In this document: positions 1 through 8,212 of the stretch, in pieces
How the letters are laid out: each line of letters starts with the position of its first letter
Numbering within the stretch: the first letter of the stretch is position 1
Origin: Candidatus Rifleibacteriota bacterium
Lineage (GTDB): Bacteria; Muiribacteriota; Ozemobacteria; Ozemobacterales; Ozemobacteraceae
NCBI GenBank assembly: GCA_015233155.1
Contig: JADFYG010000020.1
Location: 20,861 to 84,860, forward strand
Direction: 5' to 3'
DNA: 64,000 nucleotides
Notes under the pieces: model-generated
What the model was told of the DNA's origin: nothing
The model's database searches: none
What the model saw: only the letters and a program-made list of their open reading frames with translations
Position numbers and translations under genes: made by a program

Positions 1-1074
1 ATTGTCAGGGGCCAGACGAAGCATTTCATCAACCTTTTGTCGGGCAGTCGAGTATTTCTCATCACGAAGAAGAGACAGAATTTCCTCGGGTATTCCCTCG
101 AATCTCCCCTCCGAAGCCACTCCATCCGTGGAATTAGTCGGGGTTTTATACTGCCGGGAAGGCTTGAATCCATGAGTGGTGTGATGATTCGCAACTGCAC
201 GCAGAGTCAAAGGCCGGCTTGCCGATGCTGCGCTTTTTGGGGATTGAGAGTCTTCTTTTAAATTTTCCGAACTGCTCTTATGAAAAACAAATATCCCTTC
301 CATTTCCACCAGCGGCAAAACCCCGGAATTATGGGACAGTGTTTCGCCCGCCCCGACAAAAAGATAACCTCCCGGAATCAGACTTTCCGCAAGTTTGGAA
401 AAAATTGCCTGCTGGATTTCCGGCGAGAAATAGATGGACACATTTCGGTAAAAAATGACGTGCAAAGGTGGAATCCCTGCTGGAACAGCATCCTGCAAGA
501 GATTGAACTGGTGAAAAAATACACTTCCCTTGATTTCATCCGTGATTCCGAATAACCCGGCCTCTTCAGAGAAAAAATACCTGCCTTTCAAAGTCTCACT
601 GATATTGCGAAAAGAATGTCTACGGTACCGGCCAACTCGGGCGTGATTAAGCGCGCCATGGTCGATATCGGCGCCATGAATAGATACAATCTTTTTGAAT
701 CCTGGTCCGAACTTTTCGGAAAGAGCCATGGCCAGCGAATATGGCTCTTCACCTGTGGAACAACCGGCGCTTAGTACATGGATTTTTTTCCCGACCGGCT
801 GCTTTTGGAGAAAGGATGGAAGAACCTTTTCCGCAAAAAGATTTATATATGACGGCTCACGGAAAAAATATGTCTCATTAATAGTTAATAGATCGATAAG
901 ACGGTGAAACTCCTCTTTATCCGCTAGAATCCTTGAGAAATATCGATTCTCATCCGAAATGCCTGTGGCTGCAAGACGAGTCTTGATTCCGCTGATAAGA
1001 GCGGTTTCACGACTTTCCTCAAAGGTGAGACCGCAAGTTTTTTCAATCAGCTTTTTGAACGAAATCAATTCCAT
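1..1074 (-). CDS. cheR: CheR chemotaxis methyltransferase with C-terminal extension (partial, runs off left edge)
   Basis: Reading back from an ATG at 1074, the frame is open to the first base of the window (358 codons seen). It shows the CheR order: an N-terminal helical region, NETYFFREP, the SAM-binding SAGCSTGEEPYSLAM, then the D-x-D region near HGADIDHGAL and FYRNVSIYF. CheR transfers methyl groups from SAM to glutamates of chemoreceptors. After about residue 275 the sequence becomes a polar linker and then a helix ending LRDEKYSTARQKVDEMLRLAPDN, which resembles the start of a TPR repeat, so this is probably a CheR-TPR fusion. It starts 12 bases after cheB and belongs to the same operon. 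The 3' end is outside the window. Confidence 0.93.
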   Translation of the reverse strand, partial: MELISFKKLIEKTCGLTFEESRETALISGIKTRLAATGISDENRYFSRILADKEEFHRLIDLLTINETYFFREPSYINLFAEKVLPSFLQKQPVGKKIHVLSAGCSTGEEPYSLAMALSEKFGPGFKKIVSIHGADIDHGALNHARVGRYRRHSFRNISETLKGRYFFSEEAGLFGITDEIKGSVFFHQFNLLQDAVPAGIPPLHVIFYRNVSIYFSPEIQQAIFSKLAESLIPGGYLFVGAGETLSHNSGVLPLVEMEGIFVFHKSSSENLKEDSQSPKSAASASRPLTLRAVANHHTTHGFKPSRQYKTPTNSTDGVASEGRFEGIPEEILSLLRDEKYSTARQKVDEMLRLAPDN

Positions 1075-1086
1075 TTTTATGATTGT

Positions 1087-2109
1087 CTATGAATGAAGTT
1101 CAATGAACTTCTCAACTAACCCCTCCAGGGGTAGGACCTGATCGACAAAACCTCTTTCGATAGCCACCTTGGGCATTCCAAAGACAACCGACGTCTTCTC
1201 GTCCTGTGCAAAGACTTTTCCTCCGGCCTCACGGATTTTTCCGGCCCCTTCAACCCCATCGTCCCCCATCCCTGTTAGTATGGTGCCAAGACATTTGGAA
1301 CCATAAACGTCTGCGACCGATGACAAAAGCGAATTGCACGAGGGATGGTAGATCGCGGTGTTTTTTTGAGCCACAAGCGAAATTCGCCGGGCATTGCTGA
1401 CTATCATGTTCCGCTCAGGAGGGGAAATATAGATTGTACCGGCTTTTATTACTTCGCCTTCCTCTCCGATTTTGACAACAAGTTTGGTCATACCCTGAAG
1501 CCACTCGGCAAGACCAAGAGCGAATCCTTCAACTATATGCTGGGCAATAACGATGGGGAGGGGAAATTCAGGCCGCAGTTTTGAAATAATGCGGGAAAGA
1601 GCGAAAGGACCGCCCGTCGAGGAGGCAATGGCAATTATTTCAAACGGACACTGTTTTCCGTTGGTGAAAGGAGGCAAGGGAGGGCGCAATGATTTTCTTC
1701 TTTGAAATTTAACATGGGCAATTACCTTGACCCGTGCGAGGTTTTTGACTTTTTTTATAAAAGGAGCAGGATTATCAAAGTCGAGCTCCGACTTGGGTAT
1801 TAGTTCCAGCGCTCCCTTTTCAATGGCTTCGAACGAAGTCTGGGCATTGTCAGTAGAACTAATAACCAGTATTGGGCAGGCTTGTGAGGATGACATGATC
1901 TGCTCGATGGCCAGAAGTCCATTCATTATGGGCATTTCGATGTCCATGGTCACGATGTCCGGTTTGAGCATAGTGGCTTTTTCAACGGCTTCCATCCCAT
2001 TTACAGCTTCACCCACAATCTCAATATCCTGATCGGTAGTGAGAATCGAGCTGATTATTTCTCTGGCCACGCAACTGTCATCAACAACGAGAACTCGGAT
2101 TTTCGGCAT
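1087..2109 (-). CDS. cheB: CheB chemotaxis response regulator protein-glutamate methylesterase
   Basis: 340 residues, the normal CheB length. The N-terminal receiver domain (about 1-125) has the acidic pair D10/D11 and the phosphoacceptor D56 in VTMDIEMP. The C-terminal methylesterase (about 155-340) carries the catalytic serine in ASSTGGP, the histidine in AQHIVEGF and the aspartate in GMGDDGVEG. The enzyme removes methyl groups from, and deamidates, chemoreceptors once phosphorylated by CheA, giving adaptation. It sits 20 bases downstream of the receptor gene and just upstream of cheR, the usual adaptation pair. No cheA is visible; it may lie beyond the left edge. Confidence 0.96.
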   Translation of the reverse strand: MPKIRVLVVDDSCVAREIISSILTTDQDIEIVGEAVNGMEAVEKATMLKPDIVTMDIEMPIMNGLLAIEQIMSSSQACPILVISSTDNAQTSFEAIEKGALELIPKSELDFDNPAPFIKKVKNLARVKVIAHVKFQRRKSLRPPLPPFTNGKQCPFEIIAIASSTGGPFALSRIISKLRPEFPLPIVIAQHIVEGFALGLAEWLQGMTKLVVKIGEEGEVIKAGTIYISPPERNMIVSNARRISLVAQKNTAIYHPSCNSLLSSVADVYGSKCLGTILTGMGDDGVEGAGKIREAGGKVFAQDEKTSVVFGMPKVAIERGFVDQVLPLEGLVEKFIELHS

Positions 2110-2129
2110 TCTGATTCCTCTGTTAATTC

Positions 2130-3638
2130 TTACAGAATCGGTTTTTGCCGACGATTTTCCAGAAGCTTTCTGAAATCTGAGGCTAAGGTTACCAGGCCTT
2201 TGCAGACATCGTTTATATGTCTTATCGATTCCGATGTTTGCCGGGACCCAAGCTCTATTTCCTTGAGTGCCACAACCACTTGGTCGCTTGCCGTTCGTTG
2301 TTGCTGAGTCGAAAGCGAAATCTGCCTGGCGGCTTCAGTAGTAGCCAGGTTTCCCGAAACTATTCCTTCCAGCGTTTCCACAAAGCTTACTGAAGAATTC
2401 ACTCCCTCTTGAACAGCAGTTGAGCTTTTCTCAGATGCCAAAACCAGATTCTGGGTTGCTTCCTGGATTTCATTTATTTTGTTTTCAATTTCTCCGGTTG
2501 ACTCCATTACGTTGTCAGCCAGTCGTCTGATTTCTGAGGCTACAACCCCGAATCGCTTTCCGGCCTCCCCCGCGCTGGACGCCTCCAAAGCTGCATTGAA
2601 CGCAATGAGTTTGGTCTGATCCGCTACATTGTTGATGATTTCCATGACCTTGGAAATCTCTTTTGATTTCTTACCCAGCTGAAGAATCTCATCGATATTC
2701 TTCTGATTTTCGGAACGAATTTCATACATTTTCCCGGAAAATTCTTCAACAAATTGAGCTCCGCGCTTTGATTTCTCCTGGGTCTGGTTAGCAATTTCAA
2801 CTACCTCTTTTGAATGCTCGGCAATCTGCCTGGAGGAAGCGGAAAATTCCTCCATTGTGGCTGTTATTTCAGTCACCGAAGCCGACTGTTGCGAAGCAAC
2901 CGATGCTTGTTCCTCTACTGCCGCCAAAATATTGTTGGATGAAAGATTCAACTGGTTTACCGAATCAAAAAGTTTGCCCATAAGCTCCTGGATACACTCC
3001 GCCTGGTTCTTCAGGGGGCCTATGATGTTGACGATTTCTTCGATGTCGTCAATTTCGATTTTGGCGGCGAGATTGCCGGAAGCCAACTGCTCGGCAAATT
3101 CCATGAGTTTTTTAAATGGAAAAACAACGTTATTCCTTACGACGAAAACGATTCCGAAAATTACCAGTATTAAGGTTATCAGAGCGCTGATAGTCGGAAA
3201 GATTACTGATTTTTGTGCAACCGAGTAAAAGGCATCCTTTTTCAGACCAATAAAAAATTTGCCGAGAAGTTTTCCGGCATCGTTTTTTATTTCGCGCTCG
3301 AAAACCAGTAAGTCAGAAGAATCCGCGGGCCTTATCGATACATGGGTCAACGGCTTCAAATTATCATCGTAAAATACAGCGAAAGAAATATCGGCTGATT
3401 TGGTAATCTCCTTAACCAGGCCGTCGAGTGAACCTGAATCGGGACTTGCATAACCCGACGCGCAGCTCTTGGAAATGCAGTCGGCCAGTTCGTTTCCACG
3501 GATATTGAACTGCTCCTTAATTAGTTCCCTGTTAAATGAAATATTAACAAGGGTCGCGATGAAAAAAACAATCGCGGACAATAAGAGGATTGGGACCAGT
3601 ATTCTGGTGCCAATGGTGTTACTTCTTAGGAAATTCAT
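2130..3638 (-). CDS. Methyl-accepting chemotaxis protein with a small periplasmic sensor
   Basis: 502 residues. One membrane segment lies near residues 12-32 and a second near 145-167, enclosing a sensor region of about 110 residues that contains two cysteines (DCISKSCASGYASP). A HAMP segment follows, then the coiled-coil signalling domain. The hairpin tip, usually the strongest family signature, reads NAALEASSAGEAGKRFGVV and then ASEIRRLAD. No C-terminal CheR-docking pentapeptide is seen. The start overlaps the stop of the upstream cheW-like gene by 4 bases (ATGA), so the two are translationally coupled. The ligand cannot be told from sequence; the single-fold sensor resembles sCACHE/4HB-size domains, but I do not recognise it. 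Confidence 0.93.
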   Translation of the reverse strand: MNFLRSNTIGTRILVPILLLSAIVFFIATLVNISFNRELIKEQFNIRGNELADCISKSCASGYASPDSGSLDGLVKEITKSADISFAVFYDDNLKPLTHVSIRPADSSDLLVFEREIKNDAGKLLGKFFIGLKKDAFYSVAQKSVIFPTISALITLILVIFGIVFVVRNNVVFPFKKLMEFAEQLASGNLAAKIEIDDIEEIVNIIGPLKNQAECIQELMGKLFDSVNQLNLSSNNILAAVEEQASVASQQSASVTEITATMEEFSASSRQIAEHSKEVVEIANQTQEKSKRGAQFVEEFSGKMYEIRSENQKNIDEILQLGKKSKEISKVMEIINNVADQTKLIAFNAALEASSAGEAGKRFGVVASEIRRLADNVMESTGEIENKINEIQEATQNLVLASEKSSTAVQEGVNSSVSFVETLEGIVSGNLATTEAARQISLSTQQQRTASDQVVVALKEIELGSRQTSESIRHINDVCKGLVTLASDFRKLLENRRQKPIL

Positions 3639-4054
3639 TGCTTGATTTTCCCTCCTGAGTTACTTGTACAATCAACAGTTTTATGAAAATCAACAAGCAA
3701 AACCATTTGATCTTTTATCATAACCTCGCCACGAATAAAGCTGTTCCGGATGGTTGCCTCCAGGAGTCGGGGCAATGGTTGGATTTCGCTCGATTCAACT
3801 GGAAAAATATCATCGGGGGTGTCAATTATAATCCCAGAGGCCTCATTCCCTTTCAAAATCACGACTCTGGGAAATTTATAAATGATATTTTTTTCGCGAA
3901 AAGGAATCATTTCGTGGAACCATTGTACACTTACGCCTTCTGTTTCCGCGGTTTCGAGGTCAATCAATTCCAGGATCTGTTCGGTATCAGCACCGAATTT
4001 TATGCCTGAAACCTGGAAGACAAATAGTTTCAATTCAGAGTCTATATGAGTCAT
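3635..4054 (-). CDS. cheW: CheW-like coupling protein (short)
   Basis: 139 residues forming one CheW-like beta domain: LFVFQVSGIKFGADTEQILELI at the start, then a divergent middle and a terminal MVLLVDFHKTV strand. CheW domains bridge receptors and the CheA kinase. The protein is clearly more divergent than its neighbour at 4051-4575 and lacks the usual GIINVRG-type loop, so it may have a specialised role, for example setting the ligand range or tuning the array. It is coupled to both neighbours by 4-base ATGA overlaps at each end. Assignment rests on fold-like pattern and context. Confidence 0.8.
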   Translation of the reverse strand: MTHIDSELKLFVFQVSGIKFGADTEQILELIDLETAETEGVSVQWFHEMIPFREKNIIYKFPRVVILKGNEASGIIIDTPDDIFPVESSEIQPLPRLLEATIRNSFIRGEVMIKDQMVLLVDFHKTVDCTSNSGGKIKQ

Positions 4055-4575
4055 GAGAGAATTCTCGAAAAAATCCCGGCCAAATCAAGAAGCGTGATAT
4101 TTTTATTCTTTAGAGATATTTCTCCAACCGCAAAATCTTTTATTTCTTTCCCGTGAGTTGAAAGAGGCGGCGCAATCTGCTTCTCCTCGATATCAAGGAC
4201 GTCATGCACCCTGTCGACTAAAATCCCTGATTTAATTCCGCCACTCTCGGCCATTGTGATATGTCCGCCGGAATTTGAAGTCGGCTCCGGAAGAGCCAGC
4301 AAGCTATGAAGGTTCAAGACCGATTCGATATCTCCACGGACATTAATTATTCCATGGATGAAATCCGGCGCTCCCGGAACAACGGAAACTGTGGGGGTCG
4401 GAATAATTTCCTTAATATTCTCGCCTGGAAAACAAAAGAAATGATCTCCGAGAGAAAAAATGACCAATTTTCGCTTCTTTTCCTCTACGTCGAGAATCTC
4501 CCTGGATAGCCTGCGATTCTTGGCTTCCTCGACCATGCTTTCTATTTTGCTCACTCTTTTTTCAGCCTCATCCAA
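4051..4575 (-). CDS. cheW: CheW coupling protein with N-terminal helix
   Basis: 174 residues. An N-terminal charged helical stretch (about 1-34) precedes a well-formed CheW domain: LVIFSLGDHFFCFPGENIKEII, then VPGAPDFIHGIINVRGDI, DRVHDVLDIEEKQIAPP and a final NITLLDLAGIFS. It should couple the receptor encoded two genes downstream to CheA. It is the first visible gene of the chemosensory operon, followed by the divergent CheW, the receptor, cheB and cheR. Only 31 bases separate it from tusA (4607-4831) upstream on the same strand, so the hydrogenase operon and this cluster could be read through. Confidence 0.93.
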   Translation of the reverse strand: MDEAEKRVSKIESMVEEAKNRRLSREILDVEEKKRKLVIFSLGDHFFCFPGENIKEIIPTPTVSVVPGAPDFIHGIINVRGDIESVLNLHSLLALPEPTSNSGGHITMAESGGIKSGILVDRVHDVLDIEEKQIAPPLSTHGKEIKDFAVGEISLKNKNITLLDLAGIFSRILS

Positions 4576-4606
4576 GGTCTAAGCCTCTGGAGAAAGATAG
4601 CTCAAA

Positions 4607-4831
4607 TCATACCTTGATAGTTGCACGTTTGGCTGTGCCACCCTCGTCCTTGAGACTGATCAAAACCTTCTTCATTCGCTGGCACCACCCCTTCACATCC
4701 ACTTCGAATGTCGGACAGTCAGCAATTACTTCAATGGTATCTCCCGGCTTAAGCTGGGCAACCGTGGCAGTCAGCCTTAAAGTGGGCTGGGGGCATTTAA
4801 GTCCTTTTGCATCAAGTACTTTGTTGGCCAT
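4607..4831 (-). CDS. tusA: TusA-family sulfur carrier protein
   Basis: 74 residues from the ATG at 4831, chosen over an upstream start at 4858 because a strong GGGAGGAG ribosome site lies 6 bases before it. The protein shows the family signature KCPQPTLRL (CPxP), in which the cysteine carries persulfide sulfur, then LKPGDTIEVIADCPTFEVDV and a C-terminal strand. TusA-like proteins pass sulfur between enzymes, and in several sulfur-oxidising or reducing organisms they are encoded beside Hdr-like complexes. Here it closes the mvhG-mvhA-hdrA-mvhD run, which suggests a sulfur or persulfide link for the HdrA complex. The second cysteine (DCP) is also found in the Hdr-associated branch. Confidence 0.93.
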   Translation of the reverse strand: MANKVLDAKGLKCPQPTLRLTATVAQLKPGDTIEVIADCPTFEVDVKGWCQRMKKVLISLKDEGGTAKRATIKV

Positions 4832-4921
4832 CTTCAACTCCTCCCATAACACATGCACAATAAAAAATCAGATATGAAAAGATAAGTAATTACCCCCCAA
4901 AAAGCAACTTATTCCAGTGAC

Positions 4922-5092
4922 TCAATCTCCCCATAATGAAAACGCGGCATTCCAGACAGTCATAAAAATCACTATGATGATCGCTAATATTGCCCCTGCA
5001 AATCCTCCCCAATTGAGTAAAGCCAAAATCACTGCGCAGGACAATAAACGTTTCAATAACATTCCGGCTGTGAATACATGATAATCCGACAT
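4922..5092 (-). CDS. Small membrane protein, 56 residues, between mvhD and tusA
   Basis: Translating back from an ATG at 5092 gives 56 codons and a TGA at 4922-4924. The ATG lies two bases after the mvhD stop (TAATAATG), the arrangement expected for a coupled gene. The product has a short N-terminal part (MSDYHVFTAGMLLKR), a long hydrophobic run (LLSCAVILALLNWGGFAG and AILAIIIVIFMTVW) that could make two short membrane helices around a glycine turn, and a short tail. I do not recognise the family. Its place between MvhD and TusA suggests a membrane anchor or partner for the soluble complex. The ribosome site is weak (TGGAA). Confidence 0.6.
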   Translation of the reverse strand: MSDYHVFTAGMLLKRLLSCAVILALLNWGGFAGAILAIIIVIFMTVWNAAFSLWGD

Positions 5093-5094
5093 TA

Positions 5095-5580
5095 TTATTC
5101 CAAAACCTGATCTTTTGAAGCAAGTTTCGCACGATTGAGCGGGCCAAGAGCCCTTATTTTTTCTATAATATTTCCAATAACCCGCGCATATTTTTCCCCT
5201 TCGGCGGCTGAAACAAAATCAAACAGGCAACGCTCCTCGGAAATACCGAATTCTCTGAGAATCCTAAGCAGGATCCGGTGTCGTTGAACTGCCCGGTAAT
5301 TCTGTTCTTTGTAATGGCAGTCCCCGGGATGACACCCCAGAATAATGACTCCGTCAGCGCCTTTGTCAAACGCATGAAGAACAAATTGCGGATCCATTCT
5401 TCCGGTACACATGATTTTGACCACACGGACATTCGGCGGGTAGGACAGCTGGGCTAATCCTGCCTTGTCGGCTCCCGCGTAGGAACACCAGTTACAGAGA
5501 AATCCAACTATTTTCGGCTCAAAACCGGTCTGTTTGGCCTTGAGTAACTCCTGATCAGTCTCGCTTTCCTGTGAGTTCAT
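5095..5580 (-). CDS. mvhD: MvhD-type hydrogenase iron-sulfur subunit
   Basis: 161 residues matching the MvhD/FrhD family: GFLCNWCSYAGADKAG near residue 26, then RVVKIMCTGRMDP, GADGVIILGCHPGDCHYKEQNYRA and a C-terminal ERCLFDFVSAAEG. The conserved cysteines bind a [2Fe-2S] cluster that passes electrons from the NiFe hydrogenase to HdrA. It overlaps the hdrA stop by 4 bases, so HdrA and MvhD are made together. The first 18 residues are a charged leader not typical of the family. Confidence 0.95.
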   Translation of the reverse strand: MNSQESETDQELLKAKQTGFEPKIVGFLCNWCSYAGADKAGLAQLSYPPNVRVVKIMCTGRMDPQFVLHAFDKGADGVIILGCHPGDCHYKEQNYRAVQRHRILLRILREFGISEERCLFDFVSAAEGEKYARVIGNIIEKIRALGPLNRAKLASKDQVLE

Positions 5581-7553
5581 GACAGCATTCCTTCGATTTC
5601 CTCAAGGATTTCCTCATTGGTGAAGTGATTGCCAATGATTGAGCCGGACGGACAATTCGGGACGCAGGTTCCGCATCCCTGGCAAAGAACCGGATTGATT
5701 TCCGCCACCTCATTCGCTTCGTCAAAAGATATGGCCTTATAGGGACAAACCAGAATGCAGCATTTGCACCCTGAACATTTGTCTGAATTCACCTGAGCGT
5801 TAATTGGCTCAACTTCAATTTTGCGCCCTTCCACCAATTCTGAAAGAATGTATCCGGATGAAGCCACACCCTGATTCATGGTTTTTTGAATATCCATCGG
5901 AGACTGGCAGGTGCCAGCCATGAAAATACCACGGATTTTAGTTTTGCCTGAGTCGACACGGGGATGCAGCTCTTCAAAGAAACCAAATTTATCCCGGGGA
6001 ATCTCAAAAACAGCGCTCAGCTTTTCCGTGTCAGGGGAGGGAATCAATGCCGGACACAGGACAACCATGTCGGTCCGGATTTTTTCAGCTTTCCCGCAAT
6101 CAGTCTGGCTCAGAATGAAACTGCTACCGCCTTCTCGAATGACCTTCAGGTCATCAATGGCATTATATCTGAAAAAACGTGTTTCTCCGCGCTGATGGGC
6201 CTGTTGGTACAATGCATAGTCCGATTTGCCGGCAATCGCCACTTCCCTCAAAAAATGATCCACCTTGGTCCCAGGGGCTTTGTGAGCAATCAGGCTATTG
6301 TATTTGAAAGCGCATTGGCAGCAAATTCCTGAACAATACTCGGCGTGATTCTTATCAAGACTGCCTACGCAATGGATGATCGACACATGCTTCGGAATTT
6401 CGCCGTTGGACATTTCCAATTTACCCTGTGTCGGACCGTTCGATGCGAGCAGACGCTCGAATTCGAGACTGTTCACTACATCCGGAACGGTGCCGTAGCC
6501 GAGGTTCGGGAATCTGGACACATCATATAGGGATGCGCCAATAGCGAGTATTACAGCTCCAAAGTTTTTTTCTATGACGGATGGAGTCTCCTCATAATTC
6601 ACCGCTTCCGGCATCGGACAGGCGGTTTTGCATATACTACAGTCAGTTCCCTTCGACCTTTGACAACTGTTCCAGTCGATGACTGGAGCGTTAGGCAGCC
6701 CTCCGGCGAATGGAAAATATATGGCCTTACGCTGATCGCGACCGAAATTGTAATCATTCGGCACCGATACCGGACAGGGATTCACACATTCACCACAGCC
6801 GATACAAACGTGCGGATCGATGAAACGGGCATTCTTCCGGATTTTAACCTGAAAATTCCCGAAAAAGCCCTTTACCTCCGAGACTTCGGAAAGAAGCAAC
6901 AGTTCGATATTATGTGCATGATCACCGTGCAGGAATTCACCCATCATGGGCTCCAGCATACAAGGTCCGCATTCCATGTCGGGAAAAACATCTTCGTAAC
7001 GCACCGGAAGGCCACCGATTACCGGCCCTTTTTCAACGACCGTTACTTTTCTACCCGCCTGAGCTAGGCTCAGAGCCGCTTTTATCCCTGCGACCCCGGC
7101 GCCGATCACCAGCACTTCAGGTATGATATCGATCGTTTTTTTTTCGAGAGGTTTGTGCAGTTTCACCCTGCGAATGGCGGTTTTGATATAGATTGCCGCT
7201 TTTCTGACGGCCCGATCTTTATCCACGGTGACCCAACTGACATGCTCGCGGATGTTGACCATTTGCATAAGATACGGATTGATTCCGGCCTTCACAAGAA
7301 CACGCCTGAAGGTTTCCTCATGGTCACGCGGAGAACATGCAACCACTACCACCCGATCCGGGCGGACTTCAGCCAGTTCTTTCTCCATCATGTTTTTCTC
7401 TTCTTCGCCGCAAAGAAAATCCACGACCTTGAAATGAATGGTGTCAGGAAGTCGCTTCAGTTCCTGCTCAATGAATGCCGCATCAACTTTATCCGAAATA
7501 TTGCCGCCGCAGCGGCAGAAAAATACGCTGATTTTCACGGGTTTGTTGTCCAT
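5577..7553 (-). CDS. hdrA: HdrA, FAD/iron-sulfur subunit of heterodisulfide reductase-type complex
   Basis: 658 residues, the size of methanogen HdrA. It shows an N-terminal FCRCGGNI motif, a FAD-binding Rossmann motif VIGAGVAGIKAALSLAQAG near residue 150, a ferredoxin motif CIGCGECVNPCP near 250, a second cysteine group (CQRSKGTDCSICKTACP) and two C-terminal ferredoxin motifs, CSGCKCCILVCP and CQGCGTCVPNCP. HdrA is the flavin site that can bifurcate electrons between a low-potential and a high-potential acceptor. The start overlaps the maturation protease by 19 bases. No hdrB or hdrC is present in this window, so the disulfide or other acceptor partner is unknown. Confidence 0.96.
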   Translation of the reverse strand: MDNKPVKISVFFCRCGGNISDKVDAAFIEQELKRLPDTIHFKVVDFLCGEEEKNMMEKELAEVRPDRVVVVACSPRDHEETFRRVLVKAGINPYLMQMVNIREHVSWVTVDKDRAVRKAAIYIKTAIRRVKLHKPLEKKTIDIIPEVLVIGAGVAGIKAALSLAQAGRKVTVVEKGPVIGGLPVRYEDVFPDMECGPCMLEPMMGEFLHGDHAHNIELLLLSEVSEVKGFFGNFQVKIRKNARFIDPHVCIGCGECVNPCPVSVPNDYNFGRDQRKAIYFPFAGGLPNAPVIDWNSCQRSKGTDCSICKTACPMPEAVNYEETPSVIEKNFGAVILAIGASLYDVSRFPNLGYGTVPDVVNSLEFERLLASNGPTQGKLEMSNGEIPKHVSIIHCVGSLDKNHAEYCSGICCQCAFKYNSLIAHKAPGTKVDHFLREVAIAGKSDYALYQQAHQRGETRFFRYNAIDDLKVIREGGSSFILSQTDCGKAEKIRTDMVVLCPALIPSPDTEKLSAVFEIPRDKFGFFEELHPRVDSGKTKIRGIFMAGTCQSPMDIQKTMNQGVASSGYILSELVEGRKIEVEPINAQVNSDKCSGCKCCILVCPYKAISFDEANEVAEINPVLCQGCGTCVPNCPSGSIIGNHFTNEEILEEIEGMLS

Positions 7554-8008
7554 TCTTCCAGGAACCTCGCAATAGTTGTCAGTGCCAGGGGAACGGCCTG
7601 TTCCACTTCAGGAGTCAGAGTTTCGCTGAATGTTTCCACATCTCCGGCTTCAATGCCCAGAATTTGCATGCGCCGTGGCAGCTTCAGTCCCAGCGCCTGG
7701 CCGGTTGAAACTGCGTGGCCGAGAGAAGAATCATGGGAACAGGAAATATTTCTGGTCGTCGAAACGGAATCAATGGAAAACTCAATGACTGTTCCGGGAA
7801 CTGAACTCCCGGTTTCCATGGCATCCACCACGATAGCCTGATCATATCCGACCATGGCCTCCATGAGCCGTAGACCACCCGCTCCCAGTTCCAGGGTGTC
7901 GGCACGGGAAGCCAGGTCCGGGGTTTGGCAGAACCGGCGTACAACCTCCAGCCCGACCCCATCGTCGCTCAGAATGGGATTTCCCAACCCGATCAGGATT
8001 GTCCGCAT
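7535..8008 (-). CDS. Hydrogenase maturation endopeptidase (HyaD/HycI family)
   Basis: 157 residues beginning MRTILIGLGNPILSDDGVGL, the GNxxxxDDG signature of peptidases that cut the C-terminal tail from the NiFe hydrogenase large subunit after the metal site is built. Further family features are LELGAGGLRLMEAMVGYDQAIVVDAMETG and an SSLGHAVSTGQALGL segment with the metal-ligand histidine. Its substrate should be the large subunit encoded at 12581-14071, which keeps a 26-residue tail after its last histidine. In an intact operon the two genes would be adjacent; here a segment of about 4.4 kb separates them, and a 207-bp copy of the large-subunit end lies just upstream of this start codon. Confidence 0.95.
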   Translation of the reverse strand: MRTILIGLGNPILSDDGVGLEVVRRFCQTPDLASRADTLELGAGGLRLMEAMVGYDQAIVVDAMETGSSVPGTVIEFSIDSVSTTRNISCSHDSSLGHAVSTGQALGLKLPRRMQILGIEAGDVETFSETLTPEVEQAVPLALTTIARFLEEWTTNP

Positions 8009-8212
8009 AACATCAGTCCCTCCGGTGGGTTTCCAGAATGTTGCCCCTGGAATCCCTGATGTTCACGATCAGCTGCATTTCACCCGGCAGCGAATGCGTG
8101 GCACAGGAGAAGCACGGATCATAGAGTCGAAATGCCATTTCAATCTGATTCAGCAGACCTTCCGAAACAACTTTCCCTTAGGCTATAATCTTCTCTGCCG
8201 CACATTTCAGGG
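8006..8212 (-). pseudogene. Remnant of the mvhA 3' end (copy A of a 207-bp duplication)
   Basis: These 207 bases match 12574-12780 without gaps and with about 12 substitutions by my hand alignment. Read on the minus strand they encode the last 66 or so residues of the hydrogenase large subunit, including DPCFSCATH and the tail ending ETHRRD. The copy has an in-frame TAA at 8178-8180 (where the intact gene has a lysine codon), and no start or upstream part, so it cannot make a subunit. The match ends exactly at the start codon of the maturation protease. About ten of the differences fall in the outer 70 bases; the inner 140 bases carry only two. Confidence 0.92.

Noticed and set aside
7155..7841. 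Plus-strand frame of 228 codons
   Set aside because: Antisense to hdrA and the maturation protease, with no domain.
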